A stretch of DNA of 43,034 nt from Phytohabitans sp036906915 (GCF_036906915.1 NZ_JBAKHX010000073.1:1-43034); one strand, 5' to 3'; shown: positions 32,351 to 41,636, counted from the first letter of the stretch. Made by a program: numbers and translations. Notes: a model not told the origin generated them from the letters alone.

Positions 32351-34116
32351 GACGAGGTCGCCGCTTTGGCGGGCTTCGTGGCAGCCGAGCCGCGCGTGTT
32401 GCGCTGCTGCCGTGCCGCTGACGGCGCCTCCGCCGGCGGCACGATCTCCACCGGCAGCTGATCGGCCTGCGAGTACGTCACCGCGGCACCCACGAACGCG
32501 TGGAACAGCGGGTGCGGCCGGGTCGGCCGGCTCTTGAGCTCCGGATGCGCCTGGGTCGCCACGAAGAACGGGTGCAGCTCGGGGTCCAGCTCGATGAACT
32601 CCACCAGCCGGCCGTCCGGCGAGGTGCCCGAGATGCGCAGACCCGCACGGGTCAGCCCCTCGCGGTACGCGTTGTTGACCTCGTACCGGTGCCGGTGCCG
32701 CTCGCTGACCGCGTCCATGCCGTACGCCTTGGCGACCAGCGAACCGTCGGCCAGCTGCGCCGGGTACGCCCCCAACCGCATCGTGCCACCCAGGTCACCC
32801 TTGCCGGCCACGATGTCCTCCTGGTCGGCCATGGTGGCGATCACCGGGTGCGCGGCGCCCTCGTCGAACTCCGTCGAGTTGGCGCCCTCCAACCCGGCCA
32901 GGTGCCGGGCCACCTCGATCGTCATGCACTGCAGACCCAGGCACAGGCCGAGAATCGGGATGCCGTTCTCGCGGGCGTACCGGCTGGCCCCGATCTTGCC
33001 CTCGATGCCCCGCACGCCGAACCCGCCCGGTATGACGATGCCGTCGACCCCGGCCAGCGCGGCGGCGGCGCCGGAGGCGCTGACGCACTCGTCGCTGGGC
33101 ACCCAGCGCAGCTCGACCCGCGCCCGGTGGCTGAACCCGGCGGCGCGGATCGCCTCACTCACCGACAGGTACGCGTCCGGCAGGTCCACGTACTTGCCGA
33201 CCAGCGCGACGGTGATCGTGTGGTGCGGCCGGTGCACCCGCTCCAGCAGGTCGTCCCAGCTGGCCCAGTCCACGTCCCGGAACGACAGATTGAGCCGCCG
33301 CACCACGTACGCGTCCAGGCCCTCCCGGTGCAGCACCTTCGGGATGTCGTAGATGCTCGGCGCGTCCGGGGCGGCGATGACAGCCTCCCGGTCCACATCG
33401 CAGTACAGCGACAGCTTGTGCTTCAGCTTGTCTGGAATCTCCCGGTCTGACCGGCAGACGATCGCGTCCGGCTGGATACCGATGTTGCGCAACTGCGCCA
33501 CCGAGTGCTGGGTCGGCTTGGTCTTCAGCTCCCCCGACGGCGCCAGGTACGGCACCAGCGACACATGCAGGTAGAAGCAGTTGTCGCGGCCGATCTCGTG
33601 GCGCACCTGCCGGATCGCCTCCAGGAACGGCAACGACTCGATGTCACCGACCGTGCCACCCACCTCGGTGATCACCACGTCGGGCGTGCGCCCGTCTTCG
33701 TCAGGCGAGGCCATCGCCCGGATGCGAGCCTTGATCTCGTTGGTGATGTGCGGGATCACCTGGACGGTGTCCCCCAGGTACTCACCGCGCCGTTCCTTGG
33801 CGATCACCGCCGAGTAGATCTGGCCGGTGGTGACGTTGGCGGCACCGGACAGATCCCGGTCCAGGAACCGCTCGTAGTGCCCGACGTCGAGATCCGTCTC
33901 CGCACCATCGTCGGTGACGAACACCTCACCGTGCTGGAACGGGTTCATCGTGCCGGGGTCGACATTCAGATAAGGGTCGAGCTTCTGCATCACGACCCGC
34001 AGGCCACGCGCTGTCAGAAGGTTGCCGAGGCTGGAGGCGGTGAGGCCCTTACCCAGCGAGGAGGCGACGCCCCCAGTGACGAAAATGTGCCTGGTCGTCC
34101 GTGCTGAAGGGGCCAA
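32347..34116 (-). CDS. pyrG: CTP synthase
   Basis: Makes CTP from UTP, ATP and glutamine (589 residues). The synthase domain opens with HIFVTGGVASSLGKGLTASS, and the glutaminase domain has GLCLGLQCMTIEVAR with the catalytic Cys and HPELKSRPTRPHPLFHAF with the catalytic His. The start is TTG 34116, behind GGGAG at 8 nt; no ATG or GTG is in frame upstream. The spacer before it carries several palindromes that could terminate the envelope operon or regulate pyrG. Confidence 0.96.
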   Translation of the reverse strand: MAPSARTTRHIFVTGGVASSLGKGLTASSLGNLLTARGLRVVMQKLDPYLNVDPGTMNPFQHGEVFVTDDGAETDLDVGHYERFLDRDLSGAANVTTGQIYSAVIAKERRGEYLGDTVQVIPHITNEIKARIRAMASPDEDGRTPDVVITEVGGTVGDIESLPFLEAIRQVRHEIGRDNCFYLHVSLVPYLAPSGELKTKPTQHSVAQLRNIGIQPDAIVCRSDREIPDKLKHKLSLYCDVDREAVIAAPDAPSIYDIPKVLHREGLDAYVVRRLNLSFRDVDWASWDDLLERVHRPHHTITVALVGKYVDLPDAYLSVSEAIRAAGFSHRARVELRWVPSDECVSASGAAAALAGVDGIVIPGGFGVRGIEGKIGASRYARENGIPILGLCLGLQCMTIEVARHLAGLEGANSTEFDEGAAHPVIATMADQEDIVAGKGDLGGTMRLGAYPAQLADGSLVAKAYGMDAVSERHRHRYEVNNAYREGLTRAGLRISGTSPDGRLVEFIELDPELHPFFVATQAHPELKSRPTRPHPLFHAFVGAAVTYSQADQLPVEIVPPAEAPSAARQQRNTRGSAATKPAKAATSS

Positions 34117-34230
34117 CGTCTGCTCCCGTGGTCGTCCGTCTAGTGATGCCGACCGGCGGCCAAATGATCGCGCGATCCACGGGATTCCACAGTAACACCA
34201 TCCCAGCCCAGCGCACGGAGACGCCCCCCA

Positions 34231-34252
34231 CCGCCGCCCTGCGGGGCGGCGG
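34231..34252. terminator. GC hairpin upstream of pyrG
   Basis: CCGCCGCCC-TGCG-GGGCGGCGG is a perfect 9-bp stem with a 4-nt loop. It lies between the end of the envelope operon and pyrG, so a terminator role for the former is plausible. Confidence 0.5.
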
Positions 34253-34295
34253 TCGCGGGCCGGCCGCCCTCGCGCGGCCGCCGCACCCCTCTCCC

Positions 34296-34358
34296 GTTGA
34301 TCAAGGGCAAATGCACGTGGTTCGATCTCTCTTCCGCGTGCGTTTGCCCTTGATCAAC
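34296..34358 (+). repeat. Palindromic element, copy A (63 bp)
   Basis: The left 25-bp arm begins GTTGATCAAGGGCAAATGCA and ends CGTGG. The right arm is its complement with two transitions, around a 13-nt centre TTCGATCTCTCTT. It is the mate of copy B, which is the same element in the opposite direction. The spacer 34117-34719 contains no gene. Confidence 0.85.
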
Positions 34359-34363
34359 GCGGA

Positions 34364-34595
34364 TCTCCTTGATCGACGGCCCGTGCTGGCCGGGCCGGCA
34401 CACGCGGCGCCGGCTTCGCGCGGCGTGCGCCTCGGCCCGGCCAGCACGTGGCTGGCTTGCCCCACGCCAACTCGGCCGCAAGCCGCGGCCAGCGCGGTAC
34501 GAAGGGCGCCGAAGGGGCGGGCCGTCCGGGCCGCACGCCGCCGCCGTCCTGACAGAGCGCCGCTACGCCCGCCGCAACGTCATCGATCAAGGAGA
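34364..34595. repeat. Nested inverted repeats inside the A-B module
   Basis: TCTCCTTGATCGA (34364-34376) is matched by its exact complement at 34583-34595. Inside these, CGTGCTGGCCGGGCC (34382-34396) pairs perfectly with GGCCCGGCCAGCACG (34434-34448), enclosing a further imperfect GCACACGC/GCGTGCGC pair. The whole 34296-34663 module is therefore symmetrical at several levels. It encodes no protein. Confidence 0.75.
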
Positions 34596-34600
34596 AGTCC

Positions 34601-34663
34601 GTCGATCAAGGGCAAATGCACGTGGAAAAGAGATCGAACCACGTGCATTTGCCCTTGATCGAC
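34601..34663 (-). repeat. Palindromic element, copy B (63 bp)
   Basis: It has perfect 25-bp arms beginning GTCGATCAAGGGCAAATGCA around a 13-nt centre AAAAGAGATCGAA. Read on the minus strand, the centre is TTCGATCTCTTTT, equal to copy A at 12 of 13 positions. Copy B is thus copy A inverted. Confidence 0.85.
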
Positions 34664-34672
34664 GGTGCAGGA

Positions 34673-34721
34673 GGCGCGGGACGCGCGCACGGCGCGGGAC
34701 GCGCGCACGGCGCGGGACGCT
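34673..34721. repeat. 18-bp tandem repeat at operon 3' end
   Basis: GGCGCGGGACGCGCGCAC occurs twice, followed by a partial third copy that runs into the stop codon of the alkaline-phosphatase-like gene. It is a short GC-rich tandem repeat without an evident function. Confidence 0.7.
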
Positions 34722-37164
34722 ACGCGGCGGGCGTGGGCTCTGACGCCGTGGGGTCAGGCTTAGCCGGAGCGGGGTCCACCTTCGCGGTGAGCGCCGGATC
34801 CGCCGCAGCGGATGCCGCAGCAGGCCCAGGAGAAGGCACGGCGCGCTCCGGGGACGACGCCGCAGGTCCCGGAGACGACATCGCAGCCCCAGCAAACGGC
34901 GCGGCAGCCCCCGGAGGCGGCACGGCAGGCCCAGGAGAGGACGTCGCGGGTCCGGGGGATGGTGCGGCTGGGTCCGGGGATAGCGCGGCCGGTGCTCGAG
35001 GCGGCGTGGTGGGCGCGGCCGTGGGCGGCGGGGACGGGAGTTGGTCGGGGTCCAGCGGGGGAAGGGTGCGGTCCGACGCGTGGTCCAGTACACGCAGCGC
35101 GGCCAGTGCCGCCATCGGCACCGTCAACGCGGCCACCGCGCCAGCCACGTCCAGCCCGGACCCGCCCAGCACTCCCCCGATCATCGCCGCCGTCGTGATG
35201 CCCACCATCGCGGCCCGGATGGCCGGGTACAGGCCGAGGAGCCGCTTGAGCCCGCCCCACGGCCGCAGCAGCGCGAACCACACCAGCACCACGCCCACCA
35301 CCGCCAGGATGGTCAGCGGGCTGTCGTCGAGCCCTCCCACGCTGGAGGCGGCGGCTCGTTGGACGGCGCGGCCGCCGGTGCCGTCGCCGAGGGCCGTGAT
35401 GAAGCGCCCGAGGCGGTCGCGTTCGGCGTCGGGGCGAGACAGGTCGAACAACGCGAACCCGGCCGTCACCGCGACGCCAGCCAGGGTCGCCCAGGCCAGC
35501 CGGGCGAACGTCAGCCAACCGCCGGTGCTGATCGCCGCCGCGATGCACACGCCGGCGGTGAGCGCGATCGCCCCGACCGCGTCGGCGCCCAGGTACGGGC
35601 TGCCGACCAGCAGCACGCCGGCCCCGCCGACGATGCCGAACACCACCGGCCGCCACGCCCGGCGTACCCGCTGCGCCAGGCAGCCGGAGATCAGCAGGGT
35701 GCCGGCCAGGAACACGCCGAGCCCGACCCGGCCCAGCCCCGCGTACCGGCTGCCGGTCAGCGCCGAGTAGCCGGCGACGCCGTTGAGCTGGAGGCGGGCG
35801 CCGGTGAGCACGTCGGCGCCGACCACGATCGCGGCGACAGCCGCCACCATGGCGAGCGGGCCCAGCGTGGCCCGGTACCGGGGACTGAAACGCACCGCGG
35901 CGGTGCCCGCCGCCAGTACCGCCAGCGTGACCGCGGCGAACAGCAGGCCGGCGTGGTCGGAGCGCCACCACGGCACCGCGTCCGCGACCATTGCCGCCGG
36001 GATGGCCAGCGCGGCGGCGACCAGCAGCACCTCGACGGCGGCGACCAGCTTGCGCGGCGCCGGTGTGGGGCCGTGCGGGCCGACGTGGCCGCGGGCGCGG
36101 CGCAGCAGCGGTACGACCAGGATCGCGAGCAGCAGTTGCAGGACGGCGAGCAGGCCGAAGAACCAGGTGGCGACGTCGCGTTGGGCACCGGCTTCTCGGT
36201 CGGCGTCGGCGGGCTGGGTGACGGCGACGTCGAGTTCGGCGGGGCGGCCGGGCACGGTGCGGGCGGGCTGGCCGCCGAAGACCCGTTCGGGCGGTTCGCG
36301 GCCGAGCGCGGCCAGGGCGGTGGGTGCCAGGTCGACCAGTTGCAGGTACCCGTCACGGCCGGTGCTGGCTGAGGTGAGCCAGCCGCCCTCCCAGCCGGGG
36401 CCGTCGGCGATCGCGACGTGCAGGCGGTTGACGCGGTCGGTGTCGGACAGCCCGGCGACGATGACGAGGGAGTCGTTGGGACGGGCGGCGAGTACCGCGG
36501 CCAGCGCCGCGTCGGCCCGCCGCGCCTCCGCCTCCCGCATAGCGGCGTCCTGGGCGGCGACGGTGCCAAGATCGACGATGCCGAGCCGGCAGTCGGCGAA
36601 CAGCTTCTGGGCCTGGGAGGCGTTGTCGGGCAGCCCCGGCTCGTAGCGGTCGACCCGCCCGAACGGCCGCGCGGCGGCGACGGCGGCGCCGGTGCCGATC
36701 GCGACCGTGCAGCGCACCGACTCAGCGAGCGCCCCGGGCACCGTCCCGTACGGCAACTGCTCCTGGTTGTACCGGACGACCTGCCGCACCTCGGGCAGGT
36801 ACGCGCCGATGCCGTCGGGGCGTTCGACGGTGACGTCGCGGCGGGCGCAGATCGGCGGGGGCGTACGGGACGGGGTGCTGGTGATCCAGGCTGCGCGGTT
36901 GCCAGCACCGAGCGTGACCCAGCCGTCCAGCGGGCAGGTGGGCTGCTGCGCCGAGCGCACCGACAGCGAACCGATCGAGCCGCGTTCGGCCATCGCCCAC
37001 AGCGTCGGCGTGACCCGCGGGTCGACGTCTTCCCAGCGCAGCCCGGCGACTCCCGCCACGATCACGTAGTCGACGGGCGCTGGACGCGGAGCGGGCGCCG
37101 CCGCGGCCGGGCCACCGCTCAACAAGACCAGCAGCAGCGCCACCGAACAGAACAAGAACCTCAT
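34720..37164 (-). CDS. Alkaline-phosphatase-like multi-pass membrane protein
   Basis: An 814-residue protein. A signal peptide (FLFCSVALLLVLLSGGPAAA) leads to an extracellular domain of about 300 residues that recalls the alkaline phosphatase/PglZ fold: VDYVIVAGVAGLRWEDVDPR, TPTLWAMAERGSIGSLSVRS, CPLDGWVTLGAGNRAAW and TSASTGRDGYLQLVDLAPTA. About 11 membrane helices follow, then a Pro/Ala/Ser-rich cytoplasmic tail with PSPGPAxSSPGPA-like repeats. The Asp of the usual DG metal motif and the DHG motif are not visible, so it may be a non-catalytic relative. The ATG overlaps the stop of the GT4 gene by 4 nt. The function is unknown; context suggests export or modification of a cell-envelope glycan. 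Confidence 0.8.
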   Translation of the reverse strand: MRFLFCSVALLLVLLSGGPAAAAPAPRPAPVDYVIVAGVAGLRWEDVDPRVTPTLWAMAERGSIGSLSVRSAQQPTCPLDGWVTLGAGNRAAWITSTPSRTPPPICARRDVTVERPDGIGAYLPEVRQVVRYNQEQLPYGTVPGALAESVRCTVAIGTGAAVAAARPFGRVDRYEPGLPDNASQAQKLFADCRLGIVDLGTVAAQDAAMREAEARRADAALAAVLAARPNDSLVIVAGLSDTDRVNRLHVAIADGPGWEGGWLTSASTGRDGYLQLVDLAPTALAALGREPPERVFGGQPARTVPGRPAELDVAVTQPADADREAGAQRDVATWFFGLLAVLQLLLAILVVPLLRRARGHVGPHGPTPAPRKLVAAVEVLLVAAALAIPAAMVADAVPWWRSDHAGLLFAAVTLAVLAAGTAAVRFSPRYRATLGPLAMVAAVAAIVVGADVLTGARLQLNGVAGYSALTGSRYAGLGRVGLGVFLAGTLLISGCLAQRVRRAWRPVVFGIVGGAGVLLVGSPYLGADAVGAIALTAGVCIAAAISTGGWLTFARLAWATLAGVAVTAGFALFDLSRPDAERDRLGRFITALGDGTGGRAVQRAAASSVGGLDDSPLTILAVVGVVLVWFALLRPWGGLKRLLGLYPAIRAAMVGITTAAMIGGVLGGSGLDVAGAVAALTVPMAALAALRVLDHASDRTLPPLDPDQLPSPPPTAAPTTPPRAPAALSPDPAAPSPGPATSSPGPAVPPPGAAAPFAGAAMSSPGPAASSPERAVPSPGPAAASAAADPALTAKVDPAPAKPDPTASEPTPAA

Positions 37165-38261
37165 CGCGGCTGGGCCGCCACGACCTCGGCGTACACCGCC
37201 TGCACGGCGGCGACGGTGTCGGCCTCGTTCGGCCAGGTGGCCGCCTGGACCGGTCCGCGCCGCGCGTACTCCGCCCGCAGCGCGGGGTCGGCGAGCAGCT
37301 CGCGCACGGCCGCGTCGACCGCGTCGACGTCGCCGGGCGGCACGAGCCGCGCCGCGTCCTTGACCAGCCCGGGCACCCCGCCGACAGCGGTGGCGACCAG
37401 CGGTACCCCAGCCTCCAGCGCCTCCTGCGCGAACAGCTGGCGTGCCTCCCAGTCGCTGGTGACGACCGCCAGGTCGGCGCCGGCGAGCAGGTCGGACACG
37501 TCGTTGCGGTGGCCGAGCAGGGTGACCGGTGCGCGGGCGGCGGAGATGCTCTGGGCCAGCGACATGTACGCGGGCCCGGTGCCGGCGATCACCACGAGCG
37601 GGGCGGGGCGCAGCTCGCGCCACCGGGCGGCGGCGTCGATGAGGATGTCGTACCGCTTCTGCGGGTGCAGCCGCCCGACGGACAGCACGAGGGGCCGCTC
37701 GGGCTCGACGGCGAACTCGGCACGCACCGCGGCGCGGCTGCGCCGGGGCGGCGGCAGTGCCGGCGCCGCGACCGGGCACAGCCGGGCGTCGCGGGCGCCG
37801 ACGTCGGCGGCGCGGGACACCAGGTCGTCGGAGGCGCCGAGGGAGATCTGGGCGGTGCGGGCGACGACGCGTTCGACCAGGCGGGACGCGGCGCCGCGCA
37901 GCCCGGCTGCGAGCACCGCGTTGTGCCAGGTGACCACCAGCGGCGGCCGGGGCCGGCAGAGCGCGGCCACGAACCCGGCGCGCAGGCCGTGGGCGTGCAC
38001 GACGTCGACGGTGCCGATGGCGCGGCGCAGGTCGCCGACGGCGCGCGCGTCGGTGAGGCGGGGGTTGGGCGGGATCTCCACGGCTTCGAACCGGGCACCC
38101 GCCTTCGCGAACCCGAACCGCTCGTCGGTGTCGGCGGGGCCGCACACGGTCACGGTGGCGCCGCCGGCCAGGAGTCCCCGGGTCAGCGACGACACGTGCT
38201 GCCCGACCCCGCCGGTGCTGGAAGCAAGGACCAAGGCGACATCACCAGTGAAGGCGCTCAT
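37161..38261 (-). CDS. GT4-family glycosyltransferase
   Basis: A 366-residue GT-B fold glycosyltransferase. The N-terminal domain has LASSTGGVGQHVSSLTRGLL and VVHAHGLRAGFVAALC. The C-terminal domain has VLSVGRLHPQKRYDILIDAA and the nucleotide-sugar motif QLFAQEALEAGVPLVATAVG with the EX7E pattern (here Glu spaced within ALEAGVPLV). It lies between the flippase and the phosphatase-like gene with 4-nt overlaps on both sides. It probably transfers a sugar to a lipid-linked intermediate on the cytoplasmic face. Confidence 0.9.
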   Translation of the reverse strand: MSAFTGDVALVLASSTGGVGQHVSSLTRGLLAGGATVTVCGPADTDERFGFAKAGARFEAVEIPPNPRLTDARAVGDLRRAIGTVDVVHAHGLRAGFVAALCRPRPPLVVTWHNAVLAAGLRGAASRLVERVVARTAQISLGASDDLVSRAADVGARDARLCPVAAPALPPPRRSRAAVRAEFAVEPERPLVLSVGRLHPQKRYDILIDAAARWRELRPAPLVVIAGTGPAYMSLAQSISAARAPVTLLGHRNDVSDLLAGADLAVVTSDWEARQLFAQEALEAGVPLVATAVGGVPGLVKDAARLVPPGDVDAVDAAVRELLADPALRAEYARRGPVQAATWPNEADTVAAVQAVYAEVVAAQPR

Positions 38262-39844
38262 GATCTCCTTCCCGCGTTACGCGCCGCTCTCATCATGGGC
38301 CGCACGTCGTGCCGGTCAAGCGGGTACGCGACACCGACGAAAACGGCGGCCACGACGGCTCCGGACAGCATGCCCTGAAGGACCGCGCCGCCGTCGGTCG
38401 GGGTACCGGTCGCCCGGGTGACCAGCCACCCCGCGGCCGCCGCGGCACCACCGGCCAGGACACCGACCAGCGCCGCCTGCGAAAGGCCCGCCAGCGCCGC
38501 CCGCCCGGCCCGCCGCACCAGTACCGCGACCAGCAGCGCACCCAGTACCACCATGCCAATGGAGTTACCCAGCGTGAGCGCGAGCACCCGCCGTTCGTCG
38601 GCGAGCCCGGCGGCCAGCCCGATCGCGGCGAGCACGGCGCACCCCCAGCCGGCGGCGGTGGCCGCTGCCGCCGGTCCGGGCTCGCCGCGCGCGTACAGCG
38701 CCCGGGTCAGCACCGCGAACATCCCGTACCCCAGCAAACCGGGCGCGAACCCGACGATGCCCTGCTCGGCGGCCGGCACCTCGAAGAACCGCGCCACCGG
38801 CCCGGCGACCGCGACCAGCGCGGCGGCACCCAGGCAGGACAGCAGCAGGATGCCGCGTGCGGCCGGAGCCAGGGTCTCGCGGTACCGCTCGCGGTCGTCG
38901 CGGGCGGCCGCCAGCGCCGGGTACGCCGCCGTGGCCAGCGGCACGGCGAGGACCGCCCACGGCAGCAGGTAGATCGTCTGCGCGAGGTTGTACTCGACGT
39001 ACGTGCCGTCCGGCCCGCCGGACGAAAGCCGCAGCGCCACCAGTACCGCCACCTGCTGCGCACCGACCGTGACCGCGCCGGCGAGCGCCATGCCGCCGAC
39101 GTCGCGGCGCGCCTGCGCCGGGAACCGGTAGGTCAGCCGCGGCCGCAACCCCAGCGCGCGCACCGGGATCACCAGGCACAGCGACAGCACGACGACACCC
39201 AGCGTGGTGCCCACGGCCAGGATCATCTCGCCTGCGAGGCCGACCCGCGCCACCCCCGCGCGCCGCCCCTCGACCGCACCGAACAGCAGGTACGCGCCGA
39301 TCACCGTCACGCTCGACAGCAGCGGCGCGATCACCGGCCACGCGAACCGCCGGTGCGCCTGCAGCACCCCGGTCAGCACGATCCCGATGCCGTACAGCGG
39401 CAGCTGCGGCGCGAAGACCCGCAGCATCCTCTCCCCCGCCGCCAGCTGTTCCGGGCTACCGCCCGGATCCAGCAGCGTCACGACCGGTCCGGCCAGCAGC
39501 GCCACCAGCGCCGCGAGCGGCACGAGCAGGCTCACGGTCCAGGTCAACAGCGCCGACGTCGTGGCCGAGACCGCGGCCCGGTCACCCTGTTCGACACTGC
39601 CAGCCAGCAGTGGTACTACCAGACTGGCCAGCGCCCCACCGGCCACGATCTCGAAGATGATGTTGGGGACGGTGTTCGCCGCGAGATAGATGTCACCCAG
39701 GTCGGTGTTGCCGACCACCCAGGTGAACACGCCCGTACGCGCGAACCCGGCGAGCCGGCTCGCCACCGTCAGGACCGCGATCAGCGCAGCGGCACCGGCG
39801 ATCCGGCCGGTGGCGGGCACGTCAGGGACGCCGGCCGAGCGCAT
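38258..39844 (-). CDS. MurJ/MviN-like lipid-linked precursor flippase
   Basis: A 528-residue MOP-superfamily protein with about 14 likely helices. The signature near residues 50-80 (YLAANTVPNIIFEIVAGGAL, then ASLVVPLL) corresponds to the MurJ/MviN start. MurJ flips lipid II; here the length, the absence of the C-terminal pseudokinase domain of mycobacterial MviN, and the neighbours suggest a paralogue that flips another undecaprenyl-linked saccharide, though the housekeeping MurJ role cannot be excluded. ATG 39844 lies 23 nt inside the upstream transferase-like gene. Confidence 0.85.
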   Translation of the reverse strand: MRSAGVPDVPATGRIAGAAALIAVLTVASRLAGFARTGVFTWVVGNTDLGDIYLAANTVPNIIFEIVAGGALASLVVPLLAGSVEQGDRAAVSATTSALLTWTVSLLVPLAALVALLAGPVVTLLDPGGSPEQLAAGERMLRVFAPQLPLYGIGIVLTGVLQAHRRFAWPVIAPLLSSVTVIGAYLLFGAVEGRRAGVARVGLAGEMILAVGTTLGVVVLSLCLVIPVRALGLRPRLTYRFPAQARRDVGGMALAGAVTVGAQQVAVLVALRLSSGGPDGTYVEYNLAQTIYLLPWAVLAVPLATAAYPALAAARDDRERYRETLAPAARGILLLSCLGAAALVAVAGPVARFFEVPAAEQGIVGFAPGLLGYGMFAVLTRALYARGEPGPAAAATAAGWGCAVLAAIGLAAGLADERRVLALTLGNSIGMVVLGALLVAVLVRRAGRAALAGLSQAALVGVLAGGAAAAAGWLVTRATGTPTDGGAVLQGMLSGAVVAAVFVGVAYPLDRHDVRPMMRAARNAGRRS

Positions 39845-40685
39845 CCAGTTCGCGCAGGCCGGGAGTGCTCTGGATGACCTGGGTGAAGGAGACCTTTTCG
39901 CTGGCGGCGGTCAGCGCGACCAGACCCGCCAGCACCGCCGCCCGCCCGGCCGGGCCGGTGCGCGCGGCGATCGCCACACCCAGCAGTGCCCCGTACGCGT
40001 TGGCGCCGCAGTCGCCGAGCATCGCCCGCTCACCAAGATCGTCGGGCAGCACGCCGGCCGCGGCACCGAGCGGGCCGGCGGCCAGCCCTCCGGCGCGCCC
40101 GGGCATCAGCGGCGCGCCGAGCAGGGCACCGGCCTTGATCGCCCGCCCGGGGCGCAGGTCGAAGAGGTTGAGCAGGTTGGCGGTACCCGCGATGACGCCC
40201 GCTCCGAGCAGCACGTCCGCGACGAGCCCCGTGCGGCTCGCGCGCCGCCGGCCGGGGTCGGCCGCGAGCAGCGCGGACGCCGCGAGGCCGGCGGCGCCCA
40301 CGCCGGCGACCTTCACCAGGCCGCTCGTGACGCGCCCTTCGCGCAGCGCCGCCAGGTGGCCTTTGAGCCCCTTAGCGGCCTTCTGCTCCGGCCGGGCGCC
40401 GACAACATCGTCGTACAGGCCGACCGCGCCGGCGCCAAGGCCCGCGGTGAGCGCCGCCGCGGCAGCTGCCGGGGTCGGTGCCCCGGCGGCGGCACCGACC
40501 GACGCGCCCGCGGCCAGGGCCGGCCCGCCGGCGAGAGTGACCTCGCGGCCACGGAAGTTGGTGCGGCGCAGCAGCTCCGGCGACCCGGCGCGCCGCAGCA
40601 CCGCCCGCCCGACCGCCGTACCCAGCGCAAAACTCAAAAGCCGCCTCGCGTTGCTGCCCGAGGATGAGCTCGCGGGCTCGCTCAT
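39822..40685 (-). CDS. MraY/WecA-like phosphoglycosyl transferase homologue
   Basis: A 287-residue multi-pass protein. GLYDDVVGARPEQKAAKGLK matches the MraY/WecA DD motif and following basic loop. NLLNLFDLRPGRAIKAGALL matches the NxxNxxDGxDG segment with its catalytic Asp, and MLGDCGANAYGALLGVA matches the GDSG-like motif. All three polar sites are thus present in altered form, so it may attach a sugar-1-phosphate to a polyprenyl phosphate. An Ala-rich character and the short length separate it from MraY itself. It overlaps mctB by 4 nt and the flippase by 23 nt. Confidence 0.75.
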   Translation of the reverse strand: MSEPASSSSGSNARRLLSFALGTAVGRAVLRRAGSPELLRRTNFRGREVTLAGGPALAAGASVGAAAGAPTPAAAAAALTAGLGAGAVGLYDDVVGARPEQKAAKGLKGHLAALREGRVTSGLVKVAGVGAAGLAASALLAADPGRRRASRTGLVADVLLGAGVIAGTANLLNLFDLRPGRAIKAGALLGAPLMPGRAGGLAAGPLGAAAGVLPDDLGERAMLGDCGANAYGALLGVAIAARTGPAGRAAVLAGLVALTAASEKVSFTQVIQSTPGLRELDALGRRP

Positions 40686-41623
40686 CGAGTCTGCTTCGGC
40701 ATCATCGAGGTGTTGCCGGCGCCGAGCCCGTACTGGCCGGCCTTGCCCTCGGTGAGCTGCTCGACCACGGCGAGGACCGTGACGACCTGGCCCTGCGTGG
40801 TGTTGCTGTTGTCGACTGTGGAGATCGTCTTGGACAGCGCGGGGTCACCCCGAACGCCGGCGACCAGGTTGCCGTCGGTGGCGCCGTTGCCGGCCACCAC
40901 CAGCGGGCCCACCTTGTCGAACTGGTCCGCGACCGTCACCACGGCCTCGTCCTTCTTGACCGACTCGCTGTCGGTGTAGGGCTGCCCGGAGACGATCACG
41001 ACAGCCTCGGCCGGACCGGTGACCTTGTCGTCCTCGACGCTGATGTACCCGGCCGACGAGTACGCGGCCAGCAGCGCCTTCAGGTCGGCGGCCGAGACCG
41101 GCACCCCGGCGGCCGGCCGGTCGAGCAGCGCCGTCGCCAGCAGCGCGCTGGAGGTCTCGATGCCGTCGCTGTTGGCCGGCAGGCCGGTGGTCGGGATGGT
41201 GGGCTGGGACGCCTGGTCGGCCAGGTCGAGCAGCTCCACGCTGTTGTCCGGGTTGACCAGCTTGTCCTGCACGTCCACCCGGCCGGTGATGGTCGCGCCG
41301 GCCATCTCCAGCATCTTCTTGACCCCGTCGACCTGATCCCGGCCGCTCGGCATCGTCAGCAGCAGGATGCGGCGGCCGGCCAGCTTGCCGGCCAGCATGT
41401 ACGGGGCGCTCTCGGTGGCGAAGTCCTCTTCCCGGTTCGCCTCCTCCTGGAGGCTGCTGACCTGCTCGCGCAGCTGGCGGTTGTCCTTGCCGAGGGCGTT
41501 GACCCGATCCTTCAACGAGTCGGCGACCGGGCCGTTCAGCGCCGCGGTGCCCACCACCAGCCCGATCGCCAAAGCGAGGAACACGGCGGTCAGCGACACC
41601 ACGTGGTACCGGAAATTGATCAC
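40682..41623 (-). CDS. mctB: MctB-family copper transport/envelope protein
   Basis: A 313-residue protein with one N-terminal membrane helix (VSLTAVFLALAIGLVVGTAA), a short coiled coil (LKDRVNALGKDNRQLREQVS) and an extracellular domain. The N-terminus MINFRYHVVSLTAVFLALAI is the hallmark of the family. In M. tuberculosis the homologue Rv1698 was described as a copper-transport protein; the SteA neighbour is also conserved there, and a divisome role has been proposed for the pair in Corynebacterium. The GTG start is 13 bp behind steA. Confidence 0.88.
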   Translation of the reverse strand: MINFRYHVVSLTAVFLALAIGLVVGTAALNGPVADSLKDRVNALGKDNRQLREQVSSLQEEANREEDFATESAPYMLAGKLAGRRILLLTMPSGRDQVDGVKKMLEMAGATITGRVDVQDKLVNPDNSVELLDLADQASQPTIPTTGLPANSDGIETSSALLATALLDRPAAGVPVSAADLKALLAAYSSAGYISVEDDKVTGPAEAVVIVSGQPYTDSESVKKDEAVVTVADQFDKVGPLVVAGNGATDGNLVAGVRGDPALSKTISTVDNSNTTQGQVVTVLAVVEQLTEGKAGQYGLGAGNTSMMPKQTR

Positions 41624-41636
41624 ACGTATCGCCCCG

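Noticed and set aside
37165..38145. In-frame upstream extension of the alkaline-phosphatase-like gene
   Set aside because: It runs antiparallel in frame terms through the GT4 gene and has no family sequence; the signal peptide at ATG 37164 marks the true start.
38309..39877. 522-codon plus-strand frame opposite the flippase gene
   Set aside because: It is Arg/Gln/His-rich with no membrane helices, while the minus strand encodes a clear multi-pass protein.
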